From contig NC_021985.1 in NCBI RefSeq assembly GCF_000444875.1, forward strand, positions 3,419,535-3,483,534: a DNA stretch of 64,000 nucleotides, written 5' to 3'. Numbering within the stretch: position 1 is the first letter of the stretch; each line of letters opens with the position of its first letter. Origin of the DNA: Streptomyces collinus Tu 365 (GTDB lineage: Bacteria > Actinomycetota > Actinomycetes > Streptomycetales > Streptomycetaceae). Shown here piece by piece: positions 1 to 8,979 of the stretch. The translations under genes were made by a program, and so were the position numbers. The notes under the pieces are model-generated. The model did no database searches. It was not told where the DNA came from and worked only from the letters and a program-made list of their open reading frames with translations.

Positions 1-54
1 GACCACGACCATCGTGGTGACCGCCAGACACACCTTGACCAGGGCCCATCTCAT
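1..54 (-). CDS. Sensor histidine kinase, N-terminal fragment
   Basis: Only the first 18 codons lie in the window. The ATG at 54 overlaps the stop of the response regulator as ATGA, so the two are translationally coupled. The visible residues begin MRWALVKVCLAVTTMVV, a positively charged start followed by a hydrophobic stretch as expected for the first membrane segment of a two-component kinase. The kinase identity is inferred from the operon position; no catalytic domain is visible. Confidence 0.6.
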   Translation of the reverse strand, partial: MRWALVKVCLAVTTMVVV

Positions 55-770
55 CTCGGCGGCTCCCCTCCCCCGTCGGCGGGAACGGGCGGTTCGAGCT
101 TCACGCCGACCCCCCGGAGCGTGTGCAGATAGCGCGGCCGGGCGGCCGTCTCGCCGAGCTTCCGGCGCAGCCAGGACAGATGGACGTCGATGGTCTGGTC
201 GTCGCCGTAGGACTGCTGCCAGACCTCGGCGAGCAGTTCCCGGCGCGGGACGACGACACCGGGACGGCCGGCGAGGAAGGCGAGCAGGTCGAACTCGCGG
301 CGCGTCAGGTCGAGCCGTACGCCGTCCAGTTCGGCCTGGCGGCGCAGCGGGTCCACGGTCAGCCCGCCGACGCGGATGACGGGCGTGGGCGGGGGCTCGC
401 CGCCGGCCGAGCGGGCCCGGCGCAGCACGGCCGCGATCCGCGCCGAGAGGTGCTCGACCGAGAACGGCTTGGTCAGGTAGTCGTCCGCCCCGGCGTTGAG
501 CAGCCGGACGATCTCCGTCTCGTCGTCCCGCGCGGTGGCGATGATCACCGGTACGTCCGTGATGCCGCGGAGCATCTTCAGCGCCTCGGAGCCGTCCAGG
601 TCGGGCAGTCCGAGGTCCAGGATGACCACGTCGAACCGGAAGTGGGCGGCCTCGCGCAGCGCCTCCAGCGCGGTGCCGACGCTGCGCACGGTGTGCGCGG
701 CGTCGGTCAGATGCCGGATGAGCGCCGAGCGTACGAACTGGTCGTCCTCGACCACGAGCACACTTGCCAT
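51..770 (-). CDS. OmpR/PhoB-family response regulator
   Basis: A DNA-binding response regulator of 239 residues. The receiver domain (about 1-115) shows acidic residues E8-D10, the phosphoacceptor D52 in ILDLGLPDLDG, T79 and K101 in the LTKPF motif. The C-terminal winged helix (about 130-225) has the OmpR-type LTRREFDLLAFLA and VDVHLSWLRRKLG-like segments. The ATG at 770 is preferred over an in-frame GTG nine bases upstream because it starts directly at the receiver strand MASVLVVEDD. It overlaps the downstream sensor kinase by 4 bases, so the pair forms an operon. The signal sensed is unknown. Confidence 0.92.
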   Translation of the reverse strand: MASVLVVEDDQFVRSALIRHLTDAAHTVRSVGTALEALREAAHFRFDVVILDLGLPDLDGSEALKMLRGITDVPVIIATARDDETEIVRLLNAGADDYLTKPFSVEHLSARIAAVLRRARSAGGEPPPTPVIRVGGLTVDPLRRQAELDGVRLDLTRREFDLLAFLAGRPGVVVPRRELLAEVWQQSYGDDQTIDVHLSWLRRKLGETAARPRYLHTLRGVGVKLEPPVPADGGGEPPR

Positions 771-868
771 GCGCCGCACCGTACGCCATGCGGCGCGCTC
801 GGTCCGGCGCCTGTGGACAACTCGGGACGCGTGCGAACGCCGGTCCCCCTGAGGCAGTATGGCCCGCG

Positions 869-1384
869 ATGCACAGAGGACTCGTACACGTTCTGGCTTG
901 GCTGCTCGCGACGGGCGCGGCGGTCACGCTGTCGTGGTGGGGCGTGCACACGGTGATGGCCGGGACGGCGTACGACCCGCCGCGCGCCCTGCCGATCACG
1001 TCGGCCGGCGCGACCACGCAGCGTTCCGGGCCGCTCCGGTCGCCGTCGGCGCGGCCGGCACCGTCGAGGAGCCCGTCGAGCAGGCCACCGGCGCCGGCGC
1101 CCTCGCACACCCCGGCCCGCTCCGCCGGTCCGTCGCCGTCCGCCGGCGCCACCAACGCGCCGGGCCGGATCAAGCCCTACGACACCGCCGGCGGCCGGGC
1201 GGTCTTCGACCTGGGCACGGCGAGCGCCACGCTGGTCTCCGCCACCCCCGGGACCGGCTGGTCGATGCAGGTGTGGAAGACGGAGACGTGGATCCGGGTG
1301 GAGTTCAGCCGGGGCGCGGACCGGGTGTCGGTGTTCTGCGCCTGGCACGACGGGCCGCCGCACGTGGACGTCGGGACGTACTGA
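869..1384 (+). CDS. Membrane-anchored or secreted hypothetical protein
   Basis: A 171-residue protein transcribed divergently from the response regulator. Residues 5-28 form one hydrophobic segment (signal anchor). They are followed by a Ser/Pro/Arg/Ala-rich linker (about 45-100) and a compact C-terminal domain of about 70 residues rich in aromatic and beta-type sequence (GWSMQVWKTETWIRVEF). This is a common Streptomyces layout for an extracytoplasmic domain on a flexible stalk. No enzyme motif is visible. Its position next to the two-component genes suggests an envelope role, but that is inference only. Confidence 0.7.
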   Translation: MHRGLVHVLAWLLATGAAVTLSWWGVHTVMAGTAYDPPRALPITSAGATTQRSGPLRSPSARPAPSRSPSSRPPAPAPSHTPARSAGPSPSAGATNAPGRIKPYDTAGGRAVFDLGTASATLVSATPGTGWSMQVWKTETWIRVEFSRGADRVSVFCAWHDGPPHVDVGTY

Positions 1385-1408
1385 CCGGTCCCCGGGGGCG
1401 CGGCGCGG

Positions 1409-2278
1409 TCAGCGGAAGACCGAGGGCGGCGGGGCCGGCGAGGCCACCGCCGCCGCGTCCGTCACGGGTGCGGCGCCGCCGGTGAAGTCGGTGAGTTGTC
1501 TGCCGTGTTCGACCCGGGCCGGGTGCGGGTCGGAGGCGGCGCGGCGGGTGAGTTCGGCCAGCGGGAGCGGGAGGTCGCAGGCGGCCAGGACGGCGTTGCC
1601 GAAGCGTTTGCCGCGCAGCACGGCCGGGTCCGCGATCAGGGCCAGCTCCGGGAAGCGGGCGGCGGCGGTGGCGATCTGGCCGCGCAGGTGGGCGAGCGGG
1701 GGGCCGTCGGCGAGGTTGGCCGCGTAGACACCGGAGGGCTTCAGGGCCCGGCGGACCTCGTCGAGGAACTCGGTGGAGGTGAGGTGGGCGGGGGTCCGGG
1801 CGCCGCTGAAGACGTCGGCGATGACCAGGTCGGCCCAGCCGTCCGGCACCTTGGCCAGTCCTTCGCGGGCGTCGGCCGACCGCACCCGTATCCGCGCGTT
1901 CGCGTCCAGCGGCAGTGCGCGGCGCACCAGTTGGACGAGGGCGGCGTCCCGCTCGACGACCTGCTGGGTGGAGCGGGGCCGGGTGGCGGCGACGTACCGG
2001 GCGAGGGTGAGGGCGCCGCCGCCGAGGTGCACCGCGTGCACCGGCTTGCCGGGCGGGGCGACGAGGTCGATGACATGGCCGAGACGGCGCTGGTACTCGA
2101 AGGACAGGTGGGCCGGGTCGTCGAGGTCGACGTGCGACTGGGGCGCCCCGTCGATCAGCAGCGTCCAGGCCCGGCGGCGGTCCGGGTCGGGTATGAGCTG
2201 CGCGAGCCCGCCGTCGACCGGTTCCACCACGGCCTCGGCGGCGGACGGCCCGCGCCGGGTGTTTCTCGACCTGCCCAT
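1409..2278 (-). CDS. Spermidine-synthase-like fused methyltransferase-fold protein
   Basis: A 289-residue protein with a Rossmann SAM-binding fold of the spermidine synthase (SpeE-like) superfamily. VHAVHLGGGALTLARY (about residues 80-95) is the glycine-rich motif I, VVERDA the acidic ribose-binding motif, and DLVIADVFSG (about 150) the post-motif aspartate region. In polyamine synthases this region binds putrescine and decarboxylated SAM. Streptomyces carry several such proteins, often without clear polyamine function, so the substrate is left open. The C-terminus is Ala/Pro-rich. Monocistronic by spacing. Confidence 0.8.
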   Translation of the reverse strand: MGRSRNTRRGPSAAEAVVEPVDGGLAQLIPDPDRRRAWTLLIDGAPQSHVDLDDPAHLSFEYQRRLGHVIDLVAPPGKPVHAVHLGGGALTLARYVAATRPRSTQQVVERDAALVQLVRRALPLDANARIRVRSADAREGLAKVPDGWADLVIADVFSGARTPAHLTSTEFLDEVRRALKPSGVYAANLADGPPLAHLRGQIATAAARFPELALIADPAVLRGKRFGNAVLAACDLPLPLAELTRRAASDPHPARVEHGRQLTDFTGGAAPVTDAAAVASPAPPPSVFR

Positions 2279-2312
2279 CCGTCCATTTTCGCAGCCCGCC
2301 CGGGCGGGTGCG

Positions 2313-2732
2313 TCACCGGCAGTTGTCGGCCGCCTCGATCAGCCGGGCCGCCTCCCCGAGGGCCCGGCGCAGCACCACCGGGTCGGTCGCCGGATCGGCC
2401 TCGCCGGGCGGCAGCAGCCAGCCCGAGTCCTCCGCCGGCGCCTCCGGGTGCAGCCGCAGCCCGCGCCCGTTCGTCTCCGTGCAGGTGCTGCCCGGCACGT
2501 CCCAGCAGGCGGCGGTGCCGGCGGGCACCACGAAGCCGAGGGTGTCGCACCCGCCGTCGTGCAGCACGGGCCCGACCGTCTCCCCCGCCCCGCGGCGCAG
2601 GATGTCGACGGCCTCCAGGCCCTGCCGGACCGGAACCGTCACCAGGTCGCACGCCTCGTCCCGGGCCGTCGGCGACAGCACCGTACCCGGCGTCTCCGTC
2701 GTACGGGGATCGTTGCTCTGGCTGGTCTCCAT
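2313..2732 (-). CDS. Hypothetical protein, 139 aa
   Basis: A small soluble protein that I do not assign to a named family. It has four cysteines (GGCDTLGF, AACWDV, STCTE and the C-terminal NCR) and no signal peptide or membrane segment. The ATG at 2732 (METSQSND) is chosen; a GTG 15 bases upstream is possible. It follows the methyltransferase gene's start by only 34 bases on the same strand, so it probably lies upstream in one transcript with it. Confidence 0.6.
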   Translation of the reverse strand: METSQSNDPRTTETPGTVLSPTARDEACDLVTVPVRQGLEAVDILRRGAGETVGPVLHDGGCDTLGFVVPAGTAACWDVPGSTCTETNGRGLRLHPEAPAEDSGWLLPPGEADPATDPVVLRRALGEAARLIEAADNCR

Positions 2733-2794
2733 GCCGGCCTCCACCACGCCTGTTGCAGTCCACGTGGTTCAACGCGTGAGCGCGTCAACGGCTA

Positions 2795-2810
2795 CGGCGC
2801 ATGTGCGCCG
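2795..2810. promoter_or_regulatory. Inverted repeat in divergent intergenic region
   Basis: CGGCGCA-TG-TGCGCCG is a perfect 7+7 inverted repeat in the 260-base divergent region between the hypothetical protein (start 2732, minus) and the NsdA-like regulator (start 2993, plus). It is a candidate operator or small hairpin; nothing identifies the binding protein. Confidence 0.3.
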
Positions 2811-2992
2811 CAAAGGATGGCAGTTCATGGCAGATCGTGGATGAGATATCCGGTTTGTAGCCAAACACTGCGTGGCGGGTCCGACACAGCCGGTACGTTC
2901 TTGCTCGCCGGAACCAGGGTGTCCCAGGACAACTCAGCCCGAATCCACCCCGGATCCGGCTTGGTTCGACGGTTCGCACGAGAGGACCGGCC

Positions 2993-4483
2993 ATGGCGTC
3001 GTCAACCGAGACCTCGTCACAGCCCGAACGGCCATCCCGGCCGAACCTCGCCTTCCGGCAGCTGCGCGGCCGGCGCTCACCGGCCGAGTTCGCCGCGCTG
3101 GTGCGGCGGGCCGCGCGGGAGATCGGCGAGCGGGTGAGCTGTGACGCACGCTACGTCGGCAGGGTCGAGGCGGGTGAGATCCGTTGCCCCAACTACGCGT
3201 ACGAGCGGGTGTTCCTGCACATGTTCCCCGGCCGCACGCTCACCGACCTCGGCTTCGCGCCGCGCTCGTCCGTCCGCGGACGCTCGGCGCGCACGGCCGC
3301 CGACCCGCCCGGGACGTCCGGCACCGCTGAGACGCGAGGGGCGCACGAGCCGTACGACACGGAGGACCACCGGTACGACCCGCAGGACCCGTACGACCCG
3401 CATGACCCTGACGAACCGTACGAACCGTACGAGAACGACCCCCTGAACCACGAGGAGAGCGACGTGCTGCGTCGCGCATTCATGACCGGCGGAGGCGCCA
3501 CGGTGGCCGCCGCCACGCTGAGCCCGCTGGGGCTCGCCACCGACGCCGTGGCGGCGGTCCGCCCGGCCCGCCGCGCCGGGAGCTCCGAGGCGACCGTGCT
3601 GGAGGAGGCCGTCCGCCGCATCCGGCTGCTCGACGACCGGCACGGCGCCGACGGCCTCTACCGCCGCGCGGCGGCCCCGCTGCGCGCGGCCTACGCGCTG
3701 CTGGACGCCGGCGCGACCCGGCTGGCGACCGCCGACCGGCTCCACTCCGGCGCCGGTGAACTGGCCATCTCCGTGGGCTGGCTGGCCCATGACTCCGGCC
3801 GCTTCGACGACGCGCGCTCGCACTACGCGGAGGCGCTCGCGACCGCCCGCATGACCGGCGACCCGGGCCTGGAGGCCCACGCCTTCTGCAACACCGCGTT
3901 CCTGGCCCGGGACACCGGCCGCCCCCGCGAGGCGGTGCGCGCCGCGCAGGCCGCCCAGCGCGCCGGCCGCCCGCTGGGCTCCGCCCGGCTGATGTCCCTG
4001 CTCGCGCTGCGCGAGGCCGGCGGCTGGGCCGGGCTCGCCGACCGCGCGGGCTGCGAACAGGCGCTGGCCCGCGCGCAGGCACTCTTCGAGCGGGGCCACT
4101 CGGACGCCGACCCCGAGTGGATGAGCTTCTACGGAGAGGCCGAGCTGGAGGGCCTGGAGGCGCAGTGCTGGTCGACGCTGGGCGACTGGCGGCGCGCGTC
4201 CCGGCACGCCCGCCGCGCGGCAGACCTCCAGGACCCCCACTTCACCCGCAACATCGCCCTGTACACCGCCGAACTCGCCGACGACCTGGCCCGTGAGGGC
4301 CGCCCCGACGAGGCGGCGCAGGCGGCGCTGCGCGTGCTCGGCCTGCTGGACCAGGTCCAGTCCTCCCGCATCCAGACGATGCTGGCCGGGACGGCCCGGG
4401 TGCTGCTGCCGCACCGGCGGGCGTCCGGGGTGTCGGAGTTCCTCGACCGGCACGCCTCCCTGCCGAGGACCGGGCGGGCGTAG
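2993..4483 (+). CDS. NsdA-like TPR transcriptional regulator
   Basis: A 496-residue protein. The N-terminus (about 20-90) has a helix-turn-helix-like region (SPAEFAALVRRAAREIG, YVGRVEAGEIRCPNYAYERVF) typical of Streptomyces TPR regulators of the NsdA/NsdB kind, which act negatively on development and antibiotic production. A low-complexity Asp/Pro/Tyr linker of about 32 residues follows (DPYDPHDPDEPYEPY). Then comes a twin-arginine-like segment RRAFMTGGGATVAAATL, and TPR-type helices fill about 200-480. The RR motif and hydrophobic patch recur in cytoplasmic members of this family, so export is not assumed. Start ATG 2993 follows GAGAGGACC. Confidence 0.75.
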   Translation: MASSTETSSQPERPSRPNLAFRQLRGRRSPAEFAALVRRAAREIGERVSCDARYVGRVEAGEIRCPNYAYERVFLHMFPGRTLTDLGFAPRSSVRGRSARTAADPPGTSGTAETRGAHEPYDTEDHRYDPQDPYDPHDPDEPYEPYENDPLNHEESDVLRRAFMTGGGATVAAATLSPLGLATDAVAAVRPARRAGSSEATVLEEAVRRIRLLDDRHGADGLYRRAAAPLRAAYALLDAGATRLATADRLHSGAGELAISVGWLAHDSGRFDDARSHYAEALATARMTGDPGLEAHAFCNTAFLARDTGRPREAVRAAQAAQRAGRPLGSARLMSLLALREAGGWAGLADRAGCEQALARAQALFERGHSDADPEWMSFYGEAELEGLEAQCWSTLGDWRRASRHARRAADLQDPHFTRNIALYTAELADDLAREGRPDEAAQAALRVLGLLDQVQSSRIQTMLAGTARVLLPHRRASGVSEFLDRHASLPRTGRA

Positions 4484-4519
4484 CGGACCGGGGCACGGCG
4501 GACCGGCGCGGGCGGCCGG

Positions 4520-5116
4520 TCAGGCCGCCAGGTGCCCCAGGTCGTTCCAGCTCTCGATCGCCGGCTCCCCGTACGCCCAGCCGAGCACGGACAGTGAGGT
4601 CGGGTTGAGCCGGACGCGGGCCGCGAAGTCCAGTGGCAGCCCGAGCCACCGCGCGCCGATGGACCGCAGGATGTGCCCGTGGGCGAAGACCAGCACGTCT
4701 CGGTCGGCCGAGCGGGCCCACGCCACGACCTCGTCCGCGCGCGCGGTGACGTCGGCGAGGCTCTCGCCGCCGGGGACGCCGTCCCGCCAGATCAGCCAGC
4801 CCGGCCGCACCGCCTGTATCTCGGCCGGGGTCATGCCCTCGTAGGAGCCGTAGTCCCACTCCATGAGCGTGTCCCAGGTCGCGGCACGCTCGCCGAACCC
4901 GGCCAGTTCGCATGTCTCGCGCGCGCGGACCAGCGGACTGGTGCGCACCTCGACCCCGGGCAGCCCCTCGAACGGCGCCCGGTGCAGCCGTTCGCCGAGC
5001 AGCTTGGCCCCGCGACGGCCCTCCTCCAGGAGCGGTACGTCGGTCCTGCCGGTGTGCTTGCCGGACAGCGACCATTCCGTCTGTCCGTGCCGGGCCAGCA
5101 GGATGCGCGGTGCCAT
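4520..5116 (-). CDS. Histidine phosphatase family protein
   Basis: A 198-residue phosphoglycerate-mutase-like phosphatase. It starts directly at the catalytic strand, [13 protein letters not shown], with the phosphohistidine in RHG near residue 10. The second histidine is in [12 protein letters not shown] near residue 155 and an acid residue in [14 protein letters not shown] 5116 is chosen over an upstream ORF extension because family members begin immediately before the RHG strand. The substrate is unknown. It converges with the NsdA-like regulator, with 36 bases between stops. Confidence 0.88.
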   Translation of the reverse strand: MAPRILLARHGQTEWSLSGKHTGRTDVPLLEEGRRGAKLLGERLHRAPFEGLPGVEVRTSPLVRARETCELAGFGERAATWDTLMEWDYGSYEGMTPAEIQAVRPGWLIWRDGVPGGESLADVTARADEVVAWARSADRDVLVFAHGHILRSIGARWLGLPLDFAARVRLNPTSLSVLGWAYGEPAIESWNDLGHLAA

Positions 5117-5322
5117 GGGAGACCTTTCCGGAGCCGGACGCCGGGCGGCGCCGGGGGGCGAGAGGCGGGATACCTCCATCATCGCTCACCCGGGGCACGG
5201 GCAACCCGCCGGGCGGTGTCGGCGTCTTTGAGTGCTGAAGCGGCCGCACGGCCGGGATGCGGACACCGTAAGGTGGCACGGTCGCCCGCCGGGGCGCACA
5301 GCAGAAGGGGGAGGGCGATCGG

Positions 5323-6267
5323 ATGGCGCAGACCGAGACACCGGGCACCGAGGTGGCCCCGCGGACCCGGCTGCGCTGGTGGACCGAGCTGCCCCTGATC
5401 CTGCTGGTCTACGGCTGCTACACGGCCGGCCGTCTCCTGGCCCGCGGCGACGTCTCCTCCGCCGTCGACCACGGCCTGGCGATCCTGCGGTTCGAGCAGG
5501 CCCTGCACCTCGACGCCGAGCACCCGCTCAACCGGCTGTTCACACGCGAGCCGTGGCTCGGTGTGCCGGCCGACTTCTGGTACGCCTCGCTGCACTACGT
5601 GGTCACGCCCGCCGTGCTGGTCTGGCTGTTCCGGGTCCGCGCCGAGCACTACCGGGCGGCCCGCACCTGGCTGATGACGTCCACCTTCTTCGGCCTGATC
5701 GGCTTCACCCTGCTGCCCACCTGCCCGCCGCGGCTGCTGTCCGCCGGCCACGGCTTCGTGGACACGATGGCCCACTACAGCTCGTACGGCTGGTGGGGCG
5801 GTGAGGCCAGCGCGCCGCGCGGCATGGGCGGCATGACCAACCAGTACGCGGCGATGCCGAGCCTGCACGTCGGCTGGGCGCTGTGGTGCGGCATCATGCT
5901 GTGGCGCTTCGGCGGCACGCGCCTGACCAAGGTGGGCGCGGTGGCTTACCCGCTGCTGACCGCCCTGGTGGTCATGGGCACCGCCAACCACTACTTCCTG
6001 GACGCCGTGGCGGGCGTGGCCGTGATGGGTGTGGGCCTGCTGCTCGCGCCGCGTGTGATGCGGGTGGCGGATCTGCTCCGGGCCCGCCTGGTCACCGCTG
6101 CCGCACCGGCCCCGGCGGACGCGGTTTCCCCGATTGTCAGTGACGGATGCCAGACTTCCGCGGGTGAGCGAATTCCACGGCAGCGCGAGTCGCGGCTCGC
6201 GTCCGCGGCCGAACCGGACGCCGCCCCCCGAGACGCGGGGGACGGGACTCCGGCACCGGCTCGCTGA
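5323..6267 (+). CDS. PAP2-superfamily membrane phosphatase (AUR1/IPC-synthase-like)
   Basis: A 314-residue integral membrane protein with about six hydrophobic segments. The PAP2 signature is visible as MPSLHVGWALW (catalytic His after Ser) and NHYFLDAVAGV (second His with Asp), which places the active site at the membrane surface. Family members dephosphorylate lipid phosphates or transfer phosphoinositol-type groups. The last 50 residues are polar and of low conservation type, and this tail overlaps the probable start of the next gene. A good GGGGGAG box precedes ATG 5323. Confidence 0.85.
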   Translation: MAQTETPGTEVAPRTRLRWWTELPLILLVYGCYTAGRLLARGDVSSAVDHGLAILRFEQALHLDAEHPLNRLFTREPWLGVPADFWYASLHYVVTPAVLVWLFRVRAEHYRAARTWLMTSTFFGLIGFTLLPTCPPRLLSAGHGFVDTMAHYSSYGWWGGEASAPRGMGGMTNQYAAMPSLHVGWALWCGIMLWRFGGTRLTKVGAVAYPLLTALVVMGTANHYFLDAVAGVAVMGVGLLLAPRVMRVADLLRARLVTAAAPAPADAVSPIVSDGCQTSAGERIPRQRESRLASAAEPDAAPRDAGDGTPAPAR

Positions 6268-7351
6268 ACTGCGCGGTCCCGACGTACCCGCCAAGGCCCT
6301 GGACGCGCGCGCCCTCGCGGCGCTCGCCGCCAACCCCGGGTGCCGCAGACGGGCGATCCTGGACGGCGCCGGGGTGGACAAGGCGGCCCTGGCGAGCGCG
6401 CTGGGCGCGCCGTCGGGCTTCGGGCAGTCGCAGTTCGCGCTGACCCGGGGCAACGCGTTCGAGGCCAAGGTGAAGGCCGACGGCGGCGCGGAGCTGCTGC
6501 GCCTGGTGCACTCCCGCCTCGACCCGGGTGCCGAGCCGCCCGCGGGCGCGGCGGTCCCCGACCTGTCCGCGCCCGGCCCCGAGGGCCGCACGGCCCGGAC
6601 GGCGCTGGCGCTGCGCGAGGCCGTGCGGGCGGGCGGCTGGACGCTGCTCGACCACCCGATGCTGGCGCTGGACGTGGCGGGCTCGCTCGCGTTCCTGGAG
6701 CCGGACGCGGTGGTGGTGCACCCGGACGGCGGCTGGACGGTCGTGGAGATCAAGTCCTTCCCGATGCTCGACGGCTTCGCCGACCCGGCGAAGGTGGGCG
6801 CGGCCGCCCGGCAGTCGGCGGTGTACGTACTGGCCCTGGAGGAGGTCGCGGCCCGTCTCGACCCCGCCCCCGCGGTGCGCCACCGGGTGCTGCTGGTGTG
6901 CCCGAAGGACTTCTCCAACCTGCCCACGGCGTCCGCCGTCGACGTGCGCAAGCAGCGCGCGGTCACCGCCCGCCAGCTGGCCCGGCTCACTCGCGTGGAG
7001 GAGATCGCCGCCGCCCTGCCCGAGGGCACCTGCTTCGCGCCGGACCGCTCGGCCGAGGAGCTGACGGCGGCGGTCGAGGCGGTCCCGGCGTCGTACGCGC
7101 CCGACTGCCTGGCCGCCTGCGAACTGGCCTTCCACTGCCGGGAGCGCTCCCGGCAGGCCGGTGCGGTGACCCCGCTCGGCCGTCCGCTGCGGGCCGAACT
7201 GGGCGGGCTGGCCACGGTCGAGGACGTGCTCGCCGCGGCCCGCGGCGAGAGCGGCGACCCCGACGACCCGGCGGTGGCGGCGCTGCGCCGGGCGGCCGCC
7301 CTGCGCGCGCAGGCCCTGGCGCACGCCCGGGAGGTGGCTCCTTGTCCCTGA
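6164..7351 (+). CDS. Cas4/RecB-like PD-(D/E)XK nuclease with Fe-S cysteines
   Basis: A 395-residue protein with every sequence hallmark of a Cas4/Dna2/AddB-type Fe-S nuclease. Counting from GTG 6164, these are C60, then motif I RGNAFE (E100), PD at 180-181, EIK at 195-197, QxxxY at 217-221, and a C-terminal C315-x3-C319-x5-C325. One N-terminal plus three C-terminal cysteines is the arrangement that binds a 4Fe-4S cluster in this family. The start is uncertain: in-frame TTG 6134 and GTG 6140 lie upstream, all overlapping the PAP2 tail, and no strong ribosome binding site is seen. It overlaps the next gene by 10 bases. It is probably a DNA end-processing nuclease working with the helicase encoded two genes downstream. 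Confidence 0.8.
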   Translation: MSEFHGSASRGSRPRPNRTPPPETRGTGLRHRLAELRGPDVPAKALDARALAALAANPGCRRRAILDGAGVDKAALASALGAPSGFGQSQFALTRGNAFEAKVKADGGAELLRLVHSRLDPGAEPPAGAAVPDLSAPGPEGRTARTALALREAVRAGGWTLLDHPMLALDVAGSLAFLEPDAVVVHPDGGWTVVEIKSFPMLDGFADPAKVGAAARQSAVYVLALEEVAARLDPAPAVRHRVLLVCPKDFSNLPTASAVDVRKQRAVTARQLARLTRVEEIAAALPEGTCFAPDRSAEELTAAVEAVPASYAPDCLAACELAFHCRERSRQAGAVTPLGRPLRAELGGLATVEDVLAAARGESGDPDDPAVAALRRAAALRAQALAHAREVAPCP

Positions 7352-8979
7352 TCGCCACCCTCGCCCGGCTCGAGGCCGTCAGCACCGGGCGGGCCCAGCC
7401 CGCCGCGACCGTCCGCCACCGGCACCTGTCGGACGGCCCCCTGGTGTTCGTGCCGCTCACCACCGCCGGTGAGGCGGGCGCCCCGCTCGGCGCACTGGTC
7501 GGCACCGACCGGGACACGCCGCGGCTGCTGGTCGTGCCGCAGCCCCGCGACCGCGACCTGCGGTTCGCGTTCCTCGCCGAACTGGCCGGCGTCGTGCTGC
7601 CGTACATCGACTCCTACGCGCGCGACGTCGAGGCGGCCGAGCGCACCGAGACCGATCCGGAGACCGGCAAGCGGGTCAAGGTCGAGGTCGAGCTGTGCGC
7701 GGACGCGCCCCAGCTGATCGTGCCGAGCCGCGCGGGCCTGGACTACGTGCGGCTGCTCGGGCGCTCGATGCGCTTTCGCCGGACGGCCGAGCAGGACCCG
7801 GAGGCACCGCACCCGGCACCGCCCCATGTGCCGCTGCTCGGCCGCTGGCTGACCCACTACGGCGAACGGGCCCGGGTTCCGGGCTCCTCCCTGCTGGTGG
7901 CCCTCACCGATCTGCTGTCCCGGCACTGGGCGACCGGCCAGTCGGGTCTTGAGGACCAGCACCTGGGCGCCCTGCTCGCCTGGATCGACACCCCGCCGGC
8001 GACCGTCCCCGGACAGCGGGACCCGGGCGGCGCCGGACGGGGCACCGGGGCCGAGGCGGCACGCCGGGCGGAACTCGCGCGGGACGCCGAGGGCCAGCTG
8101 CTGTGCCCGCCGGCCGGACCGGCCACCGACCCGGCGTTCGACAACGGGCTTCTGGCCCCGGCCATCGAGCGCTACGACCGTGCCCGTACCGCGCTGGCCT
8201 CGGCCGAGGACGCCCTGGAGGCGGACGACCGGCTGGCCGCGCTCACCGACGCCGAGCAGCGGATCCGTGATCTGGTCGCGAGCCGGACGCGGCCCACCTG
8301 GGACGCGGTGTGGCGGGGCCTCGACCTGCTGCGGGGGCTGCCGGAGGGCGGGCACGTCGAGGAGCGCTGGACGCGGGACCGCTGGTCGTTCACCGGCCAC
8401 CGTGACCGGGTGCTGGCGGGCGAGCCCCCGCAGCCGCGCCGCGACGACGCGGTGACGGCGGCGAACAAGCTGGCCACGCGCGAGCGCGAGCAGGCCCGTC
8501 TGGAAGCGCAAGAGGCGCTGGACGACCCGCTGGTGATGGCGGAGCGGCGGCTGGCCGGCGAGGCGTTCGCGGGTGAGGTCGTCGACGTCGTCATGGCGTA
8601 CAGCGAGGGGAAGCGGCCCAGCCCGCGCCCGCTGGTGACGGTCCGCACGGACGACCGGCCGCATCTGGCGGAGCGCGCGAAGGTGTACCGCTCGCTGGGC
8701 GGCAGGCCGCAGGCGGCGGAGTTCGCCGGTCACGCGGGCGACCCGGAGGAGGGCCTGCTGGTGCTGCGGATCGTGGACAAGATGGGCCGGGGCAAGGAGC
8801 CCGAGGCCGGCTCGGTGCCGGAGAAGGGCGACGCGGTCTGCTTCACGCTCTTCGAGCACGAGCAGCGCGGCGGCGCGAAGCTGCCCGATCCGGAGGAGAC
8901 GCCGTGGACGCACGGCGGCCCGCCGGGCGAGGCGGTGCCGGAGGCGCCCGACGCGGTGACCGGGGAGGACCTCCTGTGA
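7342..8979 (+). CDS. Unrecognised protein between Fe-S nuclease and SF1 helicase
   Basis: A 545-residue protein that I do not recognise. Start TTG 7342 is decided by a GGGAGG box seven bases upstream, and it overlaps the nuclease gene by 10 bases. The middle (about 270-320) is helical and charged (AIERYDRARTALASAEDALEADDRLAALTDAEQRIRDLVASR) and could form a coiled coil. The N-terminus looks like a beta-rich domain (DGPLVFVPLTTAGEAGAPLGALVGTD). No Walker, HNH, PLD or PD-(D/E)XK motif is visible. Strict coupling on both sides (GTGA overlap downstream) argues that it is the third subunit or accessory factor of a nuclease-helicase complex. Confidence 0.85.
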   Translation: MSLIATLARLEAVSTGRAQPAATVRHRHLSDGPLVFVPLTTAGEAGAPLGALVGTDRDTPRLLVVPQPRDRDLRFAFLAELAGVVLPYIDSYARDVEAAERTETDPETGKRVKVEVELCADAPQLIVPSRAGLDYVRLLGRSMRFRRTAEQDPEAPHPAPPHVPLLGRWLTHYGERARVPGSSLLVALTDLLSRHWATGQSGLEDQHLGALLAWIDTPPATVPGQRDPGGAGRGTGAEAARRAELARDAEGQLLCPPAGPATDPAFDNGLLAPAIERYDRARTALASAEDALEADDRLAALTDAEQRIRDLVASRTRPTWDAVWRGLDLLRGLPEGGHVEERWTRDRWSFTGHRDRVLAGEPPQPRRDDAVTAANKLATREREQARLEAQEALDDPLVMAERRLAGEAFAGEVVDVVMAYSEGKRPSPRPLVTVRTDDRPHLAERAKVYRSLGGRPQAAEFAGHAGDPEEGLLVLRIVDKMGRGKEPEAGSVPEKGDAVCFTLFEHEQRGGAKLPDPEETPWTHGGPPGEAVPEAPDAVTGEDLL

